DNA of 12,651 nt from assembly GCA_964498075.1 (NCBI GenBank), contig CAZCGA010000165.1:1-12651 (forward strand), given 5' to 3'. The stretch comes from CAZCGA01 sp964498075. Lineage in GTDB: Bacteria; Desulfobacterota; Binatia; HRBIN30. The position numbers and the translations under genes were made by a program. Of the stretch, positions 1 to 8,441 are shown piece by piece. The notes beneath the pieces were generated by a model. That model had not been told where the DNA came from. It made no database searches and worked only from the letters and a program-made list of their open reading frames with translations. The first letter of the stretch is position 1. Every line of letters begins with the position of its first letter.

Positions 1-715
<715 letters not shown>

Positions 716-1002
716 GGGTCGCATCAATAGCGCCGCACGCGGTTCGATGCCACGGTCGACGTCCTCCGCCGAGTAGTGTCCCAGTTCCCTCTCCCATCCG
801 AGACTGTCGATAAACGCGAGGCAGACCCTTCGACAAGCTCAGGGTGAGCGGAATTCTTCTTTGAAATTGAATCCCCAACCGCTCGTGCTGAGCTTGTCGA
901 AGCACTGTTTGCGAGAAAATCGACAGTCTCATCCGGGAGAGGGAGCGCCACCCTAGGAGGCCGCGTTGCGCATCGAGACCGAGCGTCGTAGTATTCGTTG
1001 CC
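716..1002. other. Intergenic region between ettA and the DUF29 gene
   Basis: This divergent intergenic region must hold the promoters of ettA (minus) and the DUF29 gene (plus). More than half of it is the nested inverted repeat at 786-944. A weak sigma70-like pair, TTGCGC at 966-971 and TAGTAT at 989-994 with 17 bp spacing, lies just before DUF29. Open frames crossing the region on the minus strand only translate the repeat and have no gene-like features. Confidence 0.6.
786..944. repeat. Nested palindromic repeat (REP/MITE-like)
   Basis: There are two sets of inverted arms. The outer arms at 786-811 and 919-944 share TCCCTCTCCC and GAGACTGTCGAT, separated by four bases (ATCC) that read in the same direction on both sides rather than inverted. 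The inner arms at 828-851 and 879-902 are 24 bases each, sharing CTTCGACAAGCTCAG and GAGCGG with about three mismatches between them. The central spacer 852-878 is AT-richer. From memory, the CTTCGACAAGCTCAG core is a recurrent intergenic palindrome in many environmental bacterial genomes. No transposase is nearby, so this would be a non-autonomous repeat; it could also act as a transcript-end or mRNA-stability hairpin. Confidence 0.8.
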
Positions 1003-1473
1003 ATGAAGGCTGCAGCGTCTTCAACGTCGCACGGGATGCCGGACGCCGATCAGTATGATCGGGATTTCCTCGAGTGGACACGAACGACTGCAACGCGCCT
1101 CCGACGCGGGCGGTTCCGCGAGATCGACATCGAGCACGTGGCCGAGGAGATCGAGGACATGGGAAAGCGCGACGTCGACGAGCTCTGCAGCCGGATGGAG
1201 GTGCTGATTGCCCATCTGCTGAAGTGGAAGCAGCAGCCCCGCAAGCGGTCGAACTCGTGGCGTGCAACGATCGTGACGCAACGCTTGGAGATCCGGCGGT
1301 TGCTGCGCCGCAGCCCCAGCCTGCGCCGGCATGTGCGAATCGAAGAGGCGGAGACGTACCGGGGCGCCGTGAAACGGGCCGCCGCCGAGACCGGTCTCAA
1401 TCGTGAAGCGTTTCCGTCCGCATGCCCATACTCGATTGAGCAGATTCTGGACGAAGACTTCCTGCCGAACTGA
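1003..1473 (+). CDS. DUF29 family protein
   Basis: This 156-residue soluble protein matches the DUF29 family, small helical proteins of unknown biochemical role that often occur in many copies per genome in cyanobacteria and some proteobacteria. Family hallmarks are YDRDFLEWTRTTATRLRRGR at 18-37, the acidic helix IDIEHVAEEIEDMGKR at about 42-57, LIAHLLKWKQQP at about 68-79, SWRATI at about 84-89, the SPSLR turn near 104-108, and the C-terminal PYSIEQILDEDFLP. The protein looks complete. The ATG at 1003 has no clear ribosome binding site. A second in-frame ATG at 1036 (MPDADQYD) is equally plausible because the conserved domain begins directly after it. The gene converges on the persulfide dioxygenase gene with only 39 bp between stops. 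Family assignment is firm; function is unknown. Confidence 0.88.
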   Translation: MKAAASSTSHGMPDADQYDRDFLEWTRTTATRLRRGRFREIDIEHVAEEIEDMGKRDVDELCSRMEVLIAHLLKWKQQPRKRSNSWRATIVTQRLEIRRLLRRSPSLRRHVRIEEAETYRGAVKRAAAETGLNREAFPSACPYSIEQILDEDFLPN

Positions 1474-1512
1474 GCGGCGCGGCTGGAGCAACCTCCCGCG
1501 GCTCCTCTCGCT

Positions 1513-2550
1513 TCAGCGCTCGACGGCGAGCTGCGCGTCGTTCCAATCGATCATGCCGCCCTTGAGGTTGGCGACGTGCTCGAAGCCGAGGCCGGTCAGC
1601 ATCGCGGCGGCGGTGGTGCTGCGCACCCCGGCGCGGCAGATCACGATCACGTCCTGCTGCTTGAATGGGGCCAGCTCCGACGCACGCGCCGACAACTGCT
1701 TGAGCGGCACGAGGACGCTGCCGGGAATGTGGCCCAGCTCGCCGGAGTACTCGTCGGGCTCGCGGACGTCGAGCAGCAACGGGGCGGGCCCCTGTACCAT
1801 CCGGGCGCGGACTTCTAGCGGCGCCAGCTGCCGCACGGTGCTCAGCGACGACAGCGGCGGGAACTGCACGGAGCCATCCTCGATCGCCGACAGGTTCGAC
1901 TGCAGCGCTTCCTGAATCTTTTCCGGCAGCGGCAGGCCGAGGTTGTTCATCAGCTCGATGTAGGCCTCACGTGAGTGGCCGGCGACGCGCGGATTGGTGC
2001 GCTTCTCCTCGCCGACGGTGGACTGCGTGTGCCCGCGGTAGTCGTGCGACGGGAACACCAAGGTCGCGTCGGGGAGCGCAAACAGCTTCTGCGTGATGCT
2101 GTCGTACTGCGCGCCCGGATCGCCGCCGGCGAAGTCGGCGCGTCCGGTGCCGTGGATCAGCAGCGTGTCGCCCGTGAAGACGCGGTCGCCGGTGTACAGG
2201 CTGATCGCGTCGGGCGTGTGACCCGGCGTGTACAACACCCGCAGCTCCAAGCCGCCGACGGCGAGCAGGTGCCCGTCGTCGACGTGCAGGTCGATGTGTG
2301 GCGCCGGCGCGCGGCGGTGCATCGCGATGCGGGCGCCGGTCAGGTCGCGCAGGTCCCACGCTGCCGTATGGTGATCGGCGTGCGTGTGTGTGTCGATGAC
2401 CAGCTCGAGCTGGCACCCGTAGTAGGCGAGCACCGCGAGGTAGCGCTCGACCCTCTCCCTGACGGGATCGATGAGGAGGGCGCGGTGCGTGCCCTCACAG
2501 GCGAGCAGGTAGGACTTGCACGAACTGCGGTTCAACTCGCGAAAGAGCAT
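1513..2550 (-). CDS. Persulfide dioxygenase (ETHE1-like MBL fold) fused to rhodanese
   Basis: Predicted cytosolic two-domain sulfur enzyme of 345 residues. The N-terminal metallo-beta-lactamase fold (about 1-235) carries the ETHE1 signature: HTHADH at 55-60, TPGHT with H111, FTGDTLL with D128, GTGRADF at 134-140 and the late SHDYRGHT at 168-175. H55, H111 and D128 correspond to the three iron ligands of ETHE1. The C-terminal rhodanese domain (about 240-345) has LLDVREPDEY at 259-268, GHIPGS and the active-site loop CRAGVRS with catalytic C305. Known fusions of this kind oxidise glutathione persulfide to sulfite and pass sulfane sulfur between thiols, which points to sulfide or persulfide detoxification. 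No signal peptide is seen. The start is supported by GGAG four bases before the ATG. The activity is inferred from motifs. The gene lies 67 bp downstream of the Cys-rich protein gene and may share its transcript. Confidence 0.9.
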   Translation of the reverse strand: MLFRELNRSSCKSYLLACEGTHRALLIDPVRERVERYLAVLAYYGCQLELVIDTHTHADHHTAAWDLRDLTGARIAMHRRAPAPHIDLHVDDGHLLAVGGLELRVLYTPGHTPDAISLYTGDRVFTGDTLLIHGTGRADFAGGDPGAQYDSITQKLFALPDATLVFPSHDYRGHTQSTVGEEKRTNPRVAGHSREAYIELMNNLGLPLPEKIQEALQSNLSAIEDGSVQFPPLSSLSTVRQLAPLEVRARMVQGPAPLLLDVREPDEYSGELGHIPGSVLVPLKQLSARASELAPFKQQDVIVICRAGVRSTTAAAMLTGLGFEHVANLKGGMIDWNDAQLAVER

Positions 2551-2617
2551 GCATCTCCGATAGCACCGATCGGCGAGCGAGTCAGCGGCGCCGCGGCGAA
2601 CTCACCGACGGTCGGAT

Positions 2618-3772
2618 TTACGCTATGGAGCCGGCGCTGCCGCGAAACCGACGCGGCAACAGGCGGCGAGCTCGTCGAAGCGCCCGTACCGTCCACGTCA
2701 TCCCTCGCCCGAACCGAACTCGCCGGTACCTCCAGCGATTCATTCCAACCGCGCCTAGTATTGCGAGAAGCGGATTCAGCTGGTGCTGCGGCCGCACCGG
2801 CAAGACGGAACAGCCGCCGGCCGCGGAGTTGGAATCAGGCGCCGAGCTCGCCGTTGGCGTGGCCGTCGAGTCGCGTTGGGGAGAACGCGTTGGCGTCGGC
2901 GACGGGGGGTTGGCTGTGCTGGTTACGGTTGCGGTGCGAAGTGGCGTCGGCATCTCAGACGGACTGTGCGTAGTCGAAGGGGTGACGGTCGGAGAGGGCG
3001 GCACCGTGAGAGTAGTTCGCGGTGTGGGGGTAGGCGACGGTGTCCCTTCGATGAAGCACGCACAAGTCTCGGAGCAGACGCCCGGGAGGATCTGACCGCC
3101 GAAAAGGCCGCGGCACCGCTGCCCCGGGGTGCACGCGTCGCACTCATGGCTGAAGTCCGGTACACAGAAGCATTCGAGGGTGCACACCCCGTCGAGGATC
3201 TCGCCACCGAAGTTGCCGCGACAGTGCTGGGGGGGCGAGCACGTAGACCCGCACGGCTCCAAACTGGGTACGGAAGGCGTCGCGCCTGGTGTAGGGCCCT
3301 CGCAAACACAGCTGCAGCCCGTCGGGTCGCAACCCTTCGCGTTCGGGCACGGTGTGCCCGTGTCACAAGGCGTAGGCGAAGGCGTGAGAGTTGCCGAGGG
3401 TACCGCCGTCTGAATGGTTCGTGGCGTGGGTGTAGGCGACGGTGTCCCTTCGATGAAGCACGCACAAGTCTCGGAGCAGACGCCCGGGAGGATCTGACCG
3501 CCGAAGAGGCCGCGGCACGGCTGCCCTGGGGTGCACGAGTCGCATTCATGGCTGAAGTCCGGGACGCAGAAGCATTCGAGGGTGCACACACCGTCGAGGA
3601 TCTCGCCGCCGAAGTCGCCGCGGCAGTGCTGGCCGGGCGAGCAGGTAGGCCCGCACGGCATCGTTTGAGCGCGCCGCTCGCTCGGCGCCGCGAGCAGGAC
3701 GAACGCGAGAAACGCCCAGAACAGCAAGCTGTCGGTCAGCCCAAGACTGAACGCCCTACTCATAGCGCTCAC
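2618..3772 (-). CDS. Secreted Cys-rich tandem-repeat protein with Pro/Thr linkers and C-terminal anchor-like tail
   Basis: No known family was recognised. The 384 residues begin with an export signal (hydrophobic LLFWAFLAFVLLAAP at about 16-30). Four related Cys-rich units follow at about 40-70, 77-106, 174-204 and 211-240. Each has six Cys and the core PGQxCRGxFGGxILxGVC (Pro instead of Gly in unit 3). A different six-Cys segment sits at 136-157, and Pro/Thr/Ser-rich linkers at about 110-135, 158-173 and 243-315 resemble extended surface stalks. Near the C-terminus AGGC (C321) is followed by a moderately hydrophobic segment (332-344) and Arg-rich residues, as in GlyGly/MYXO-CTERM-like sorting tails, but with 34 extra residues. 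The start is GTG at 3772, overlapping the upstream stop as GTGA, which suggests translational coupling; an ATG three codons later is the alternative. Likely an extracytoplasmic, disulfide-rich protein; function unknown. Confidence 0.75.
   Translation of the reverse strand: MSAMSRAFSLGLTDSLLFWAFLAFVLLAAPSERRAQTMPCGPTCSPGQHCRGDFGGEILDGVCTLECFCVPDFSHECDSCTPGQPCRGLFGGQILPGVCSETCACFIEGTPSPTPTPRTIQTAVPSATLTPSPTPCDTGTPCPNAKGCDPTGCSCVCEGPTPGATPSVPSLEPCGSTCSPPQHCRGNFGGEILDGVCTLECFCVPDFSHECDACTPGQRCRGLFGGQILPGVCSETCACFIEGTPSPTPTPRTTLTVPPSPTVTPSTTHSPSEMPTPLRTATVTSTANPPSPTPTRSPQRDSTATPTASSAPDSNSAAGGCSVLPVRPQHQLNPLLAILGAVGMNRWRYRRVRFGRGMTWTVRALRRARRLLPRRFRGSAGSIA
3020..3253 (-). repeat. Intragenic tandem duplication, second copy (codons 174-251)
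   Basis: This copy encodes units 3 and 4 of the Cys-rich protein. It matches 3422-3655 at a constant offset of 402 bp (134 codons). By eye the two encoded blocks differ at about five of roughly 78 residues, and the DNA is similarly close, so the duplication is recent or kept homogeneous by gene conversion. Confidence 0.9.
3422..3655 (-). repeat. Intragenic tandem duplication, first copy (codons 40-117)
   Basis: This copy encodes units 1 and 2 of the Cys-rich protein, including the first part of the Thr/Pro linker (TPSPTPTPRT). Its partner lies 402 bp away at 3020-3253. The 168 bp between copies encodes the rest of the linker and the separate six-Cys segment. Confidence 0.9.
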
Positions 3773-6700
3773 TCGGACGGTACGACACGCGTGTACATAT
3801 CGAAATGACTAGAACGGTTGTCCCGCCATGCGAAGGCGAAGCGCCGCAGCCGACACGTACTGCCTGGACATTGCGAATCGGTCGTGCATCCAACGTTCTT
3901 TGAGGATCCACCCGCGCATTCCTTTCGGCCTCGCGCGACGCGGAGCGCGCCGACTTGTGACCGATCGCTCAGGTCGACTCGAAAGTCGTTCAGAACACCC
4001 GCTCCACTCGCGTTGAAGCTGCGTGTGAACCCACTCCAAGAACTCGCATCGAAAGAGTTCACGTTCGCGTTCCAGGATATGACGAAGTTGTTGTTCTGGT
4101 CCACTGCAATGGTAGGTGTGCCACCGCGCTGAGAACCTGCTGGTGCCTTTGGAGGGTTGTTCACTTGGACCGGCGACTCAAGGACGCCGAGGGTGTTTGA
4201 GAGGCGTCTTCGGAATACCGTCTCCGGTCCATCACTGAGCGATTCCAACCACGCGACGATGACGCCACTGGCGGCACACGCCTGCCCGCTTGGGCAATCT
4301 GACGAAAGGGTGCAAGGTTGTCCAGAAACGCTGCACGCGTTTTGTAGCGCGAGTGCAACTTCATACCGCGCCGTACTGGAGGCCTGATTGTCGACTCGGA
4401 CAGGTCCATTCAGCAGACCACCATTTTGGTCGTAGCGCGCGATCATGATTCTGTAGTCAGTAGACGGGCTCGTGTCGCTCTCCTGCCAAGCCAAGTAGAC
4501 ATTGTTGTTCCCGTCTGAGGTCGCAGCCGGCTTCGTCGCGTCGGAGGTTGACGATAGTGAATTGACCCGGAACTGAGCGCCCTTCGCCAGTCCAAACACG
4601 CCAAAAAAACGGGCGTAGACGTCGTGCAGCGTCGCGCCCGCGGATCGCTCAGCTTGCCAGCCGACGGCGAAGTCGAGGGTCGGCTGGAATGCGATGGCAG
4701 CGTCCGTGGCATTGATGTTGGTTGTGTGCTGGTCGACGCGCAAATCATTAGGGTAGATCGTATACCCATCCGTGCACATATACCCAGCGTATATGTGCTG
4801 ATTCACGTGGTTGATGCGGTCGTCGTGCCAGGCAAGGCGCGAGCAGTTCGCCTCAGCTGCCAAAGGGTGAATGGCCAGAGAAGGCAGCTGCGCCACATGT
4901 GAGTTGTTGGGTGTGTCTACCCGCTGTTCCGGTCCAAGGTCAGTGAGGTCACCGCTGGAGTTATACGTATAGCCGCGCATGTAGACGTGCCAGTTGTTCG
5001 TGCCAGAGCGGTCGTCAGCCCAAGCAACGGAGTACGTCTGCCCGATGCCGCTGCTGATGCGCTGGGAGTTTCGTTGAACGCCGGTGGCTGGCGTGGCGGA
5101 ATTAACTTTGAAGTCCGGATTGGGAACGGGGAATGGGCGGGTCTCCCAAGCGCTTCGGCCGAACGTGAATGCGCGTAGTATGCCTGAGTCCGGATGAGCG
5201 ACGAGGTCCTTCACAAGCGCCGTTTTCGGAAACGCGCTGTTGAAGGCGCACCACGTCCACGCACCATTGTTTACGGTTCCGCAGGTGCCGTTATTGAGGG
5301 TTCCTTGGTAAATCCCCATGTCCGTTGCGGCATAGAGGATGTTGGGGCAGCTCGGGTGAATTACTACCTTGTTGGCCGGCACGTCGGGCAAGCCCGACGT
5401 GCCGGTGCCGCTCACGTCCTGCCACGTCTGGCCGCTGTTTGTGCTCCTGAATATGTGCCCTGAAGGTGTAATCGCGTTGAAGTCTCCGAGGGTAGCGTAC
5501 AACGTGCAGGCGCAGGAGCCAGTGCAGAGCTGCACGCCGGGCGCGCACTGGATCGACGTATCGAGCGCAAGGTTCGTGACCTGTCGGTTGGGGAGTCCCT
5601 GAGTGTCTACGCGCGACCAGGTAGCAGCATTGCTGGTCATCCACACGCCCGGACTGCTCGCCGCGAACATGACGTTTGAAGGAACTGCTGGAGATGGTAC
5701 CGGTGAAGGAAGCGGAACAATGGTGATCGCCACGAAGCCACTATTGAGATCCTGGCTAATCGGGATCCACGCAGGGGCGGGTGGGACGATCTGTTCACCG
5801 CCTGTTGTTGTGCGATACACCTTCGGGCCGCCCGGCGTTGGCGGCGGGGGCGTACCTCCCCAGATGACAAGCGCCTGATTGTCTGTCGGGTCCATCGCGA
5901 GCGAAGATACAGCGACGCCGGGTAGACCCGTCGATCGATTCAAGATATTTTCTTCGCAGCAACCGCCGTTCGTCGTCTTCTGAACCGGGCTGCCGCCCGT
6001 GTAGTAGATGACGTTCGAGTTCTGGGGGTCAACAATGACACTAGCTCCGTCCCCCGAAACGCCGATCCCGTCCCATACGTTTGTTCCGCCGCCTTTGTTA
6101 TCGCCGACGTCCTGAGTGCCACCGGATGACATGCCGTAATTCAGGGGATCAATCGATCCGGCATAATACTCCAGGTTCGCGAGATTTCCATGCAGAAAGG
6201 TCCACGTGAGAGATGGGCTAAAATTTGCCGACCAGATGCCGCCGTCATTCCCAACGTACAAGATGTTATGGTTGGCCGGATCGAATGCGAGCGCGTTTTG
6301 ATCCGGGTGGATAACTCCGAGGCCAATTCGTGCCGCCGAGGCGCCACCGTCTGTAGATCGGTAGAGTTGAAGACCCCCAAAGACGAACGTACCGGGCGCC
6401 TGAGAATCGACCTGAATCGATAGAAGACCGTCATCACACATGGGATTGCACGGGAAGCCCTCGCAAGTGACGCCGCTCGGGAAGCTCACGACATTCCACG
6501 TCGTACCCGAATTCGTGGATTTGTAGATGCGGTCGATGTAAACCGTGGCGCCGCCGCAAGTGCTGCTTACACCGGTGACTATCGAGTACAGTGTGTCGTT
6601 CGTTCCCACGTTGCTGCCCTTGGCAACCGCGGCGCGCTGCGGGTTCTGCGAGGTCGCCAGCGCGAACACGGAAGTCCACGGTCCCGTCTCACGATGCGTT

Positions 6701-8034
6701 GACTTGTACCAGCCGTTATGAGTCTGGCCTGTGACGTCGCTGTTTTGCACGCTCGCGAAAAGTACGCTGCTGCTGAGCGCGAAAATGTGATTGACCCATT
6801 CCGGATTCCCACCGCTTCGGTTGGGAAGGGCCGTGATCCGGCTCCAGGTGATCTGACTCGGAAGCTTGGCGGAATCCGCCGCGGAATCGGAGTACCACAA
6901 TCCAAAATCGGTCGCTGCCCATACGCGTGTCGTCGATGTCGAGGTATCGATGACAACCTCCTTGACGTTCACAGTGCTCTTAGTCGGATCAGTTCCGCAC
7001 GCGTCCGACGTCTTGCAGGGGCCGATCTGCGACCACGTGACGCCAGCGTCCGTGCTGCGTAAGGCCCCTATGGACTTGTTGAGCGGCGTGGGGTCAAACT
7101 CACCGAGCTTGGCCCCGACACCCGTGCCGGCGATCACGATAGAGGGGATCGTTGGGTGGACGGCGATGGCTTCGGACTGGAGCGAGGTCTTGTTTGGACT
7201 CGCCAGATTGTCGGTCGTTGTAGTCCAAGTTGCACCAGCGTTTGTCGTCTTCCAAATGCCACCATCGCGAGTGCCTAGGAACAGCGTGCGCGAATTACTT
7301 GGCGACGAAGGATCGATGGCGATGTACTTGATGATGCCTGAGTTCTTTACGACGCTCCCAACTACCGTATTTAAGGACTGAATAGGAGCCGGCCCGATAG
7401 AGGTCCATGCCGGCGCGTTTAGGCACGATGTAGCTTGTGCTTGCACCGAAGAGGGGGACCAACGATCCGCTAAGCTGCTGAGCCAAGCGCCTGGACTTGA
7501 GAACCAGGACTGCGGCTGCGGTACCAGTTGCTGTTCCGGGTGCTCGGGCGACTCCATCCTTTCCAGTTGCTCGAACGCCTTCCGGTACCGATCGCTTGAA
7601 GTGTCCGATCCGGGCTCTGTCTCGCTACTCCGCATCCGCTGTAAGGACCGGTCTTCTTGGGGGTACATTCTTCCTACGGCTTCATCCCGTGCGCGCTTTT
7701 CATCCAAGCTTTTCGGCGCCACGGGTTCGGGGACCGAAACGGGAGTAGGGGCTTCAATGGTGGTACCCCTGGCAGATGGTTGTTCGATGTCCTCCTGCTG
7801 CGACCCGAACGCCGGAGGGAGATCGACGTATTCCTGCTCGGCGTCGTTGTAGGTAACGCCCGGTATCCGGATGTTGTCTCTGAGGTCAGGAGGCAATTCG
7901 TCGAGGTCTAGCTCCCCCAACCCGGGAATCTCAACTATGGTATCGACGGCTGCTGAATCGGTCTGGCCAGGTGCCGAGCGGGAAGCGACTACTAGCACGA
8001 CTGAGATCATCCCTACCATAATTCTTCTGCGCAT
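3769..8034 (-). CDS. Large exported BNR/Asp-box (sortilin/VPS10-like) double beta-propeller protein
   Basis: A 1421-residue protein predicted to be exported: RRR, then hydrophobic IMVGMISVVLVVA, then SRSAPGQ at the N-terminus. Residues 25-200 are acidic, Pro/Gln-rich and probably disordered. Residues 205-970 form a WD40-like/BNR propeller region with Asp-box motifs NAGATW (265-270), STDAGVTW (327-334), STNSGTTW (506-513), a degenerate STDGGA (560-565) and STNSGQTW (864-871), plus strands such as LFLGTRDGGIWKTT and ILYVGNDGGIW. Residues 985-1421 hold seven repeats of a WxD/E strand followed by a Y/R-rich strand, suggesting a seven-bladed propeller. Two Cys-rich inserts occur at 1234-1253 and 1373-1394. 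No catalytic residue set of a sialidase or peptidase was recognised, so binding or a structural role is as likely as hydrolysis. The start is fixed by a perfect AGGAGG six bases upstream. The stop overlaps the next gene. Two sampled lines are about 45-50% GC versus 80% in the aldehyde dehydrogenase. Confidence 0.82.
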   Translation of the reverse strand: MRRRIMVGMISVVLVVASRSAPGQTDSAAVDTIVEIPGLGELDLDELPPDLRDNIRIPGVTYNDAEQEYVDLPPAFGSQQEDIEQPSARGTTIEAPTPVSVPEPVAPKSLDEKRARDEAVGRMYPQEDRSLQRMRSSETEPGSDTSSDRYRKAFEQLERMESPEHPEQQLVPQPQSWFSSPGAWLSSLADRWSPSSVQAQATSCLNAPAWTSIGPAPIQSLNTVVGSVVKNSGIIKYIAIDPSSPSNSRTLFLGTRDGGIWKTTNAGATWTTTTDNLASPNKTSLQSEAIAVHPTIPSIVIAGTGVGAKLGEFDPTPLNKSIGALRSTDAGVTWSQIGPCKTSDACGTDPTKSTVNVKEVVIDTSTSTTRVWAATDFGLWYSDSAADSAKLPSQITWSRITALPNRSGGNPEWVNHIFALSSSVLFASVQNSDVTGQTHNGWYKSTHRETGPWTSVFALATSQNPQRAAVAKGSNVGTNDTLYSIVTGVSSTCGGATVYIDRIYKSTNSGTTWNVVSFPSGVTCEGFPCNPMCDDGLLSIQVDSQAPGTFVFGGLQLYRSTDGGASAARIGLGVIHPDQNALAFDPANHNILYVGNDGGIWSANFSPSLTWTFLHGNLANLEYYAGSIDPLNYGMSSGGTQDVGDNKGGGTNVWDGIGVSGDGASVIVDPQNSNVIYYTGGSPVQKTTNGGCCEENILNRSTGLPGVAVSSLAMDPTDNQALVIWGGTPPPPTPGGPKVYRTTTGGEQIVPPAPAWIPISQDLNSGFVAITIVPLPSPVPSPAVPSNVMFAASSPGVWMTSNAATWSRVDTQGLPNRQVTNLALDTSIQCAPGVQLCTGSCACTLYATLGDFNAITPSGHIFRSTNSGQTWQDVSGTGTSGLPDVPANKVVIHPSCPNILYAATDMGIYQGTLNNGTCGTVNNGAWTWCAFNSAFPKTALVKDLVAHPDSGILRAFTFGRSAWETRPFPVPNPDFKVNSATPATGVQRNSQRISSGIGQTYSVAWADDRSGTNNWHVYMRGYTYNSSGDLTDLGPEQRVDTPNNSHVAQLPSLAIHPLAAEANCSRLAWHDDRINHVNQHIYAGYMCTDGYTIYPNDLRVDQHTTNINATDAAIAFQPTLDFAVGWQAERSAGATLHDVYARFFGVFGLAKGAQFRVNSLSSTSDATKPAATSDGNNNVYLAWQESDTSPSTDYRIMIARYDQNGGLLNGPVRVDNQASSTARYEVALALQNACSVSGQPCTLSSDCPSGQACAASGVIVAWLESLSDGPETVFRRRLSNTLGVLESPVQVNNPPKAPAGSQRGGTPTIAVDQNNNFVISWNANVNSFDASSWSGFTRSFNASGAGVLNDFRVDLSDRSQVGALRVARGRKECAGGSSKNVGCTTDSQCPGSTCRLRRFAFAWRDNRSSHFDMYTRVVPSE

Positions 8035-8040
8035 CGGACG

Positions 8041-8046
8041 CCTCCT
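8041..8046 (-). promoter_or_regulatory. Strong ribosome binding site of the propeller gene
   Basis: Reading the minus strand, AGGAGG lies six bases before the ATG at 8034. It selects this start over the in-frame ATGs at codons 6 and 9 and is the best Shine-Dalgarno match seen in the window. Confidence 0.8.
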
Positions 8047-8441
8047 GAGTTCAGGTTTCTAAGACCGAACCTCGCAAGACTGCCATCTAGAGCTGCGAAC
8101 CTCCGCTCCAGCACCGAATCACGTTGTCATGAGCACGGCTGGCTTCAGCCACGAACCACCCTGCGTGGCAGCCATCTGCCCTGGAGGCGCTGCACGCGGT
8201 TGAGTGGTGAGACGAGCAAGTGTGACGCCAGGCAAACCACCGCAATAAGCCGCCGCCACTGACACGCGCGGAGTCGCGAGCCAGTGTAAACCGGACGATC
8301 CTGTCCCGCGTCGCCTTGGCCACCACGATCGTATTCAGGAAGCCACTCTCTCCGCCGCAGGTCGGCTTCACACGGGCGAAAAGCGCGCCTCCCCGCTGTC
8401 CGAAGTTCGGCCGAGATCGACCCGTGTCAAGCGCAGTTATC

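Noticed and set aside
724..951. 75-codon minus-strand frame between ettA and DUF29
   Set aside because: It is a translation of the nested palindrome (peptides such as STSSARAV and HPELVEG), a familiar spurious product of this repeat type.
1474..1512. Possible bidirectional terminator between the converging DUF29 and dioxygenase genes
   Set aside because: Only a weak GGAGC/GCTCC pairing was found and there is no T-tract on either strand.
1975..2973. 332-codon plus-strand frame across the persulfide dioxygenase and the Cys-rich gene
   Set aside because: It crosses two real minus-strand genes and the gap between them, has no recognisable motif, and shows composition expected from antisense reading.
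2783..3808. 341-codon plus-strand frame with internal repeats opposite the Cys-rich gene
   Set aside because: Its repeats only mirror the DNA duplication. The minus strand has a signal peptide, spaced cysteines and Pro/Thr linkers, whereas this frame is Arg/Ala-rich without features.
8087..8371. 94-codon minus-strand frame upstream of the propeller gene
   Set aside because: It has a GTG start, no clear ribosome binding site, and odd Cys/His/Trp/Ser-rich composition without a domain. I could not support it as a gene.
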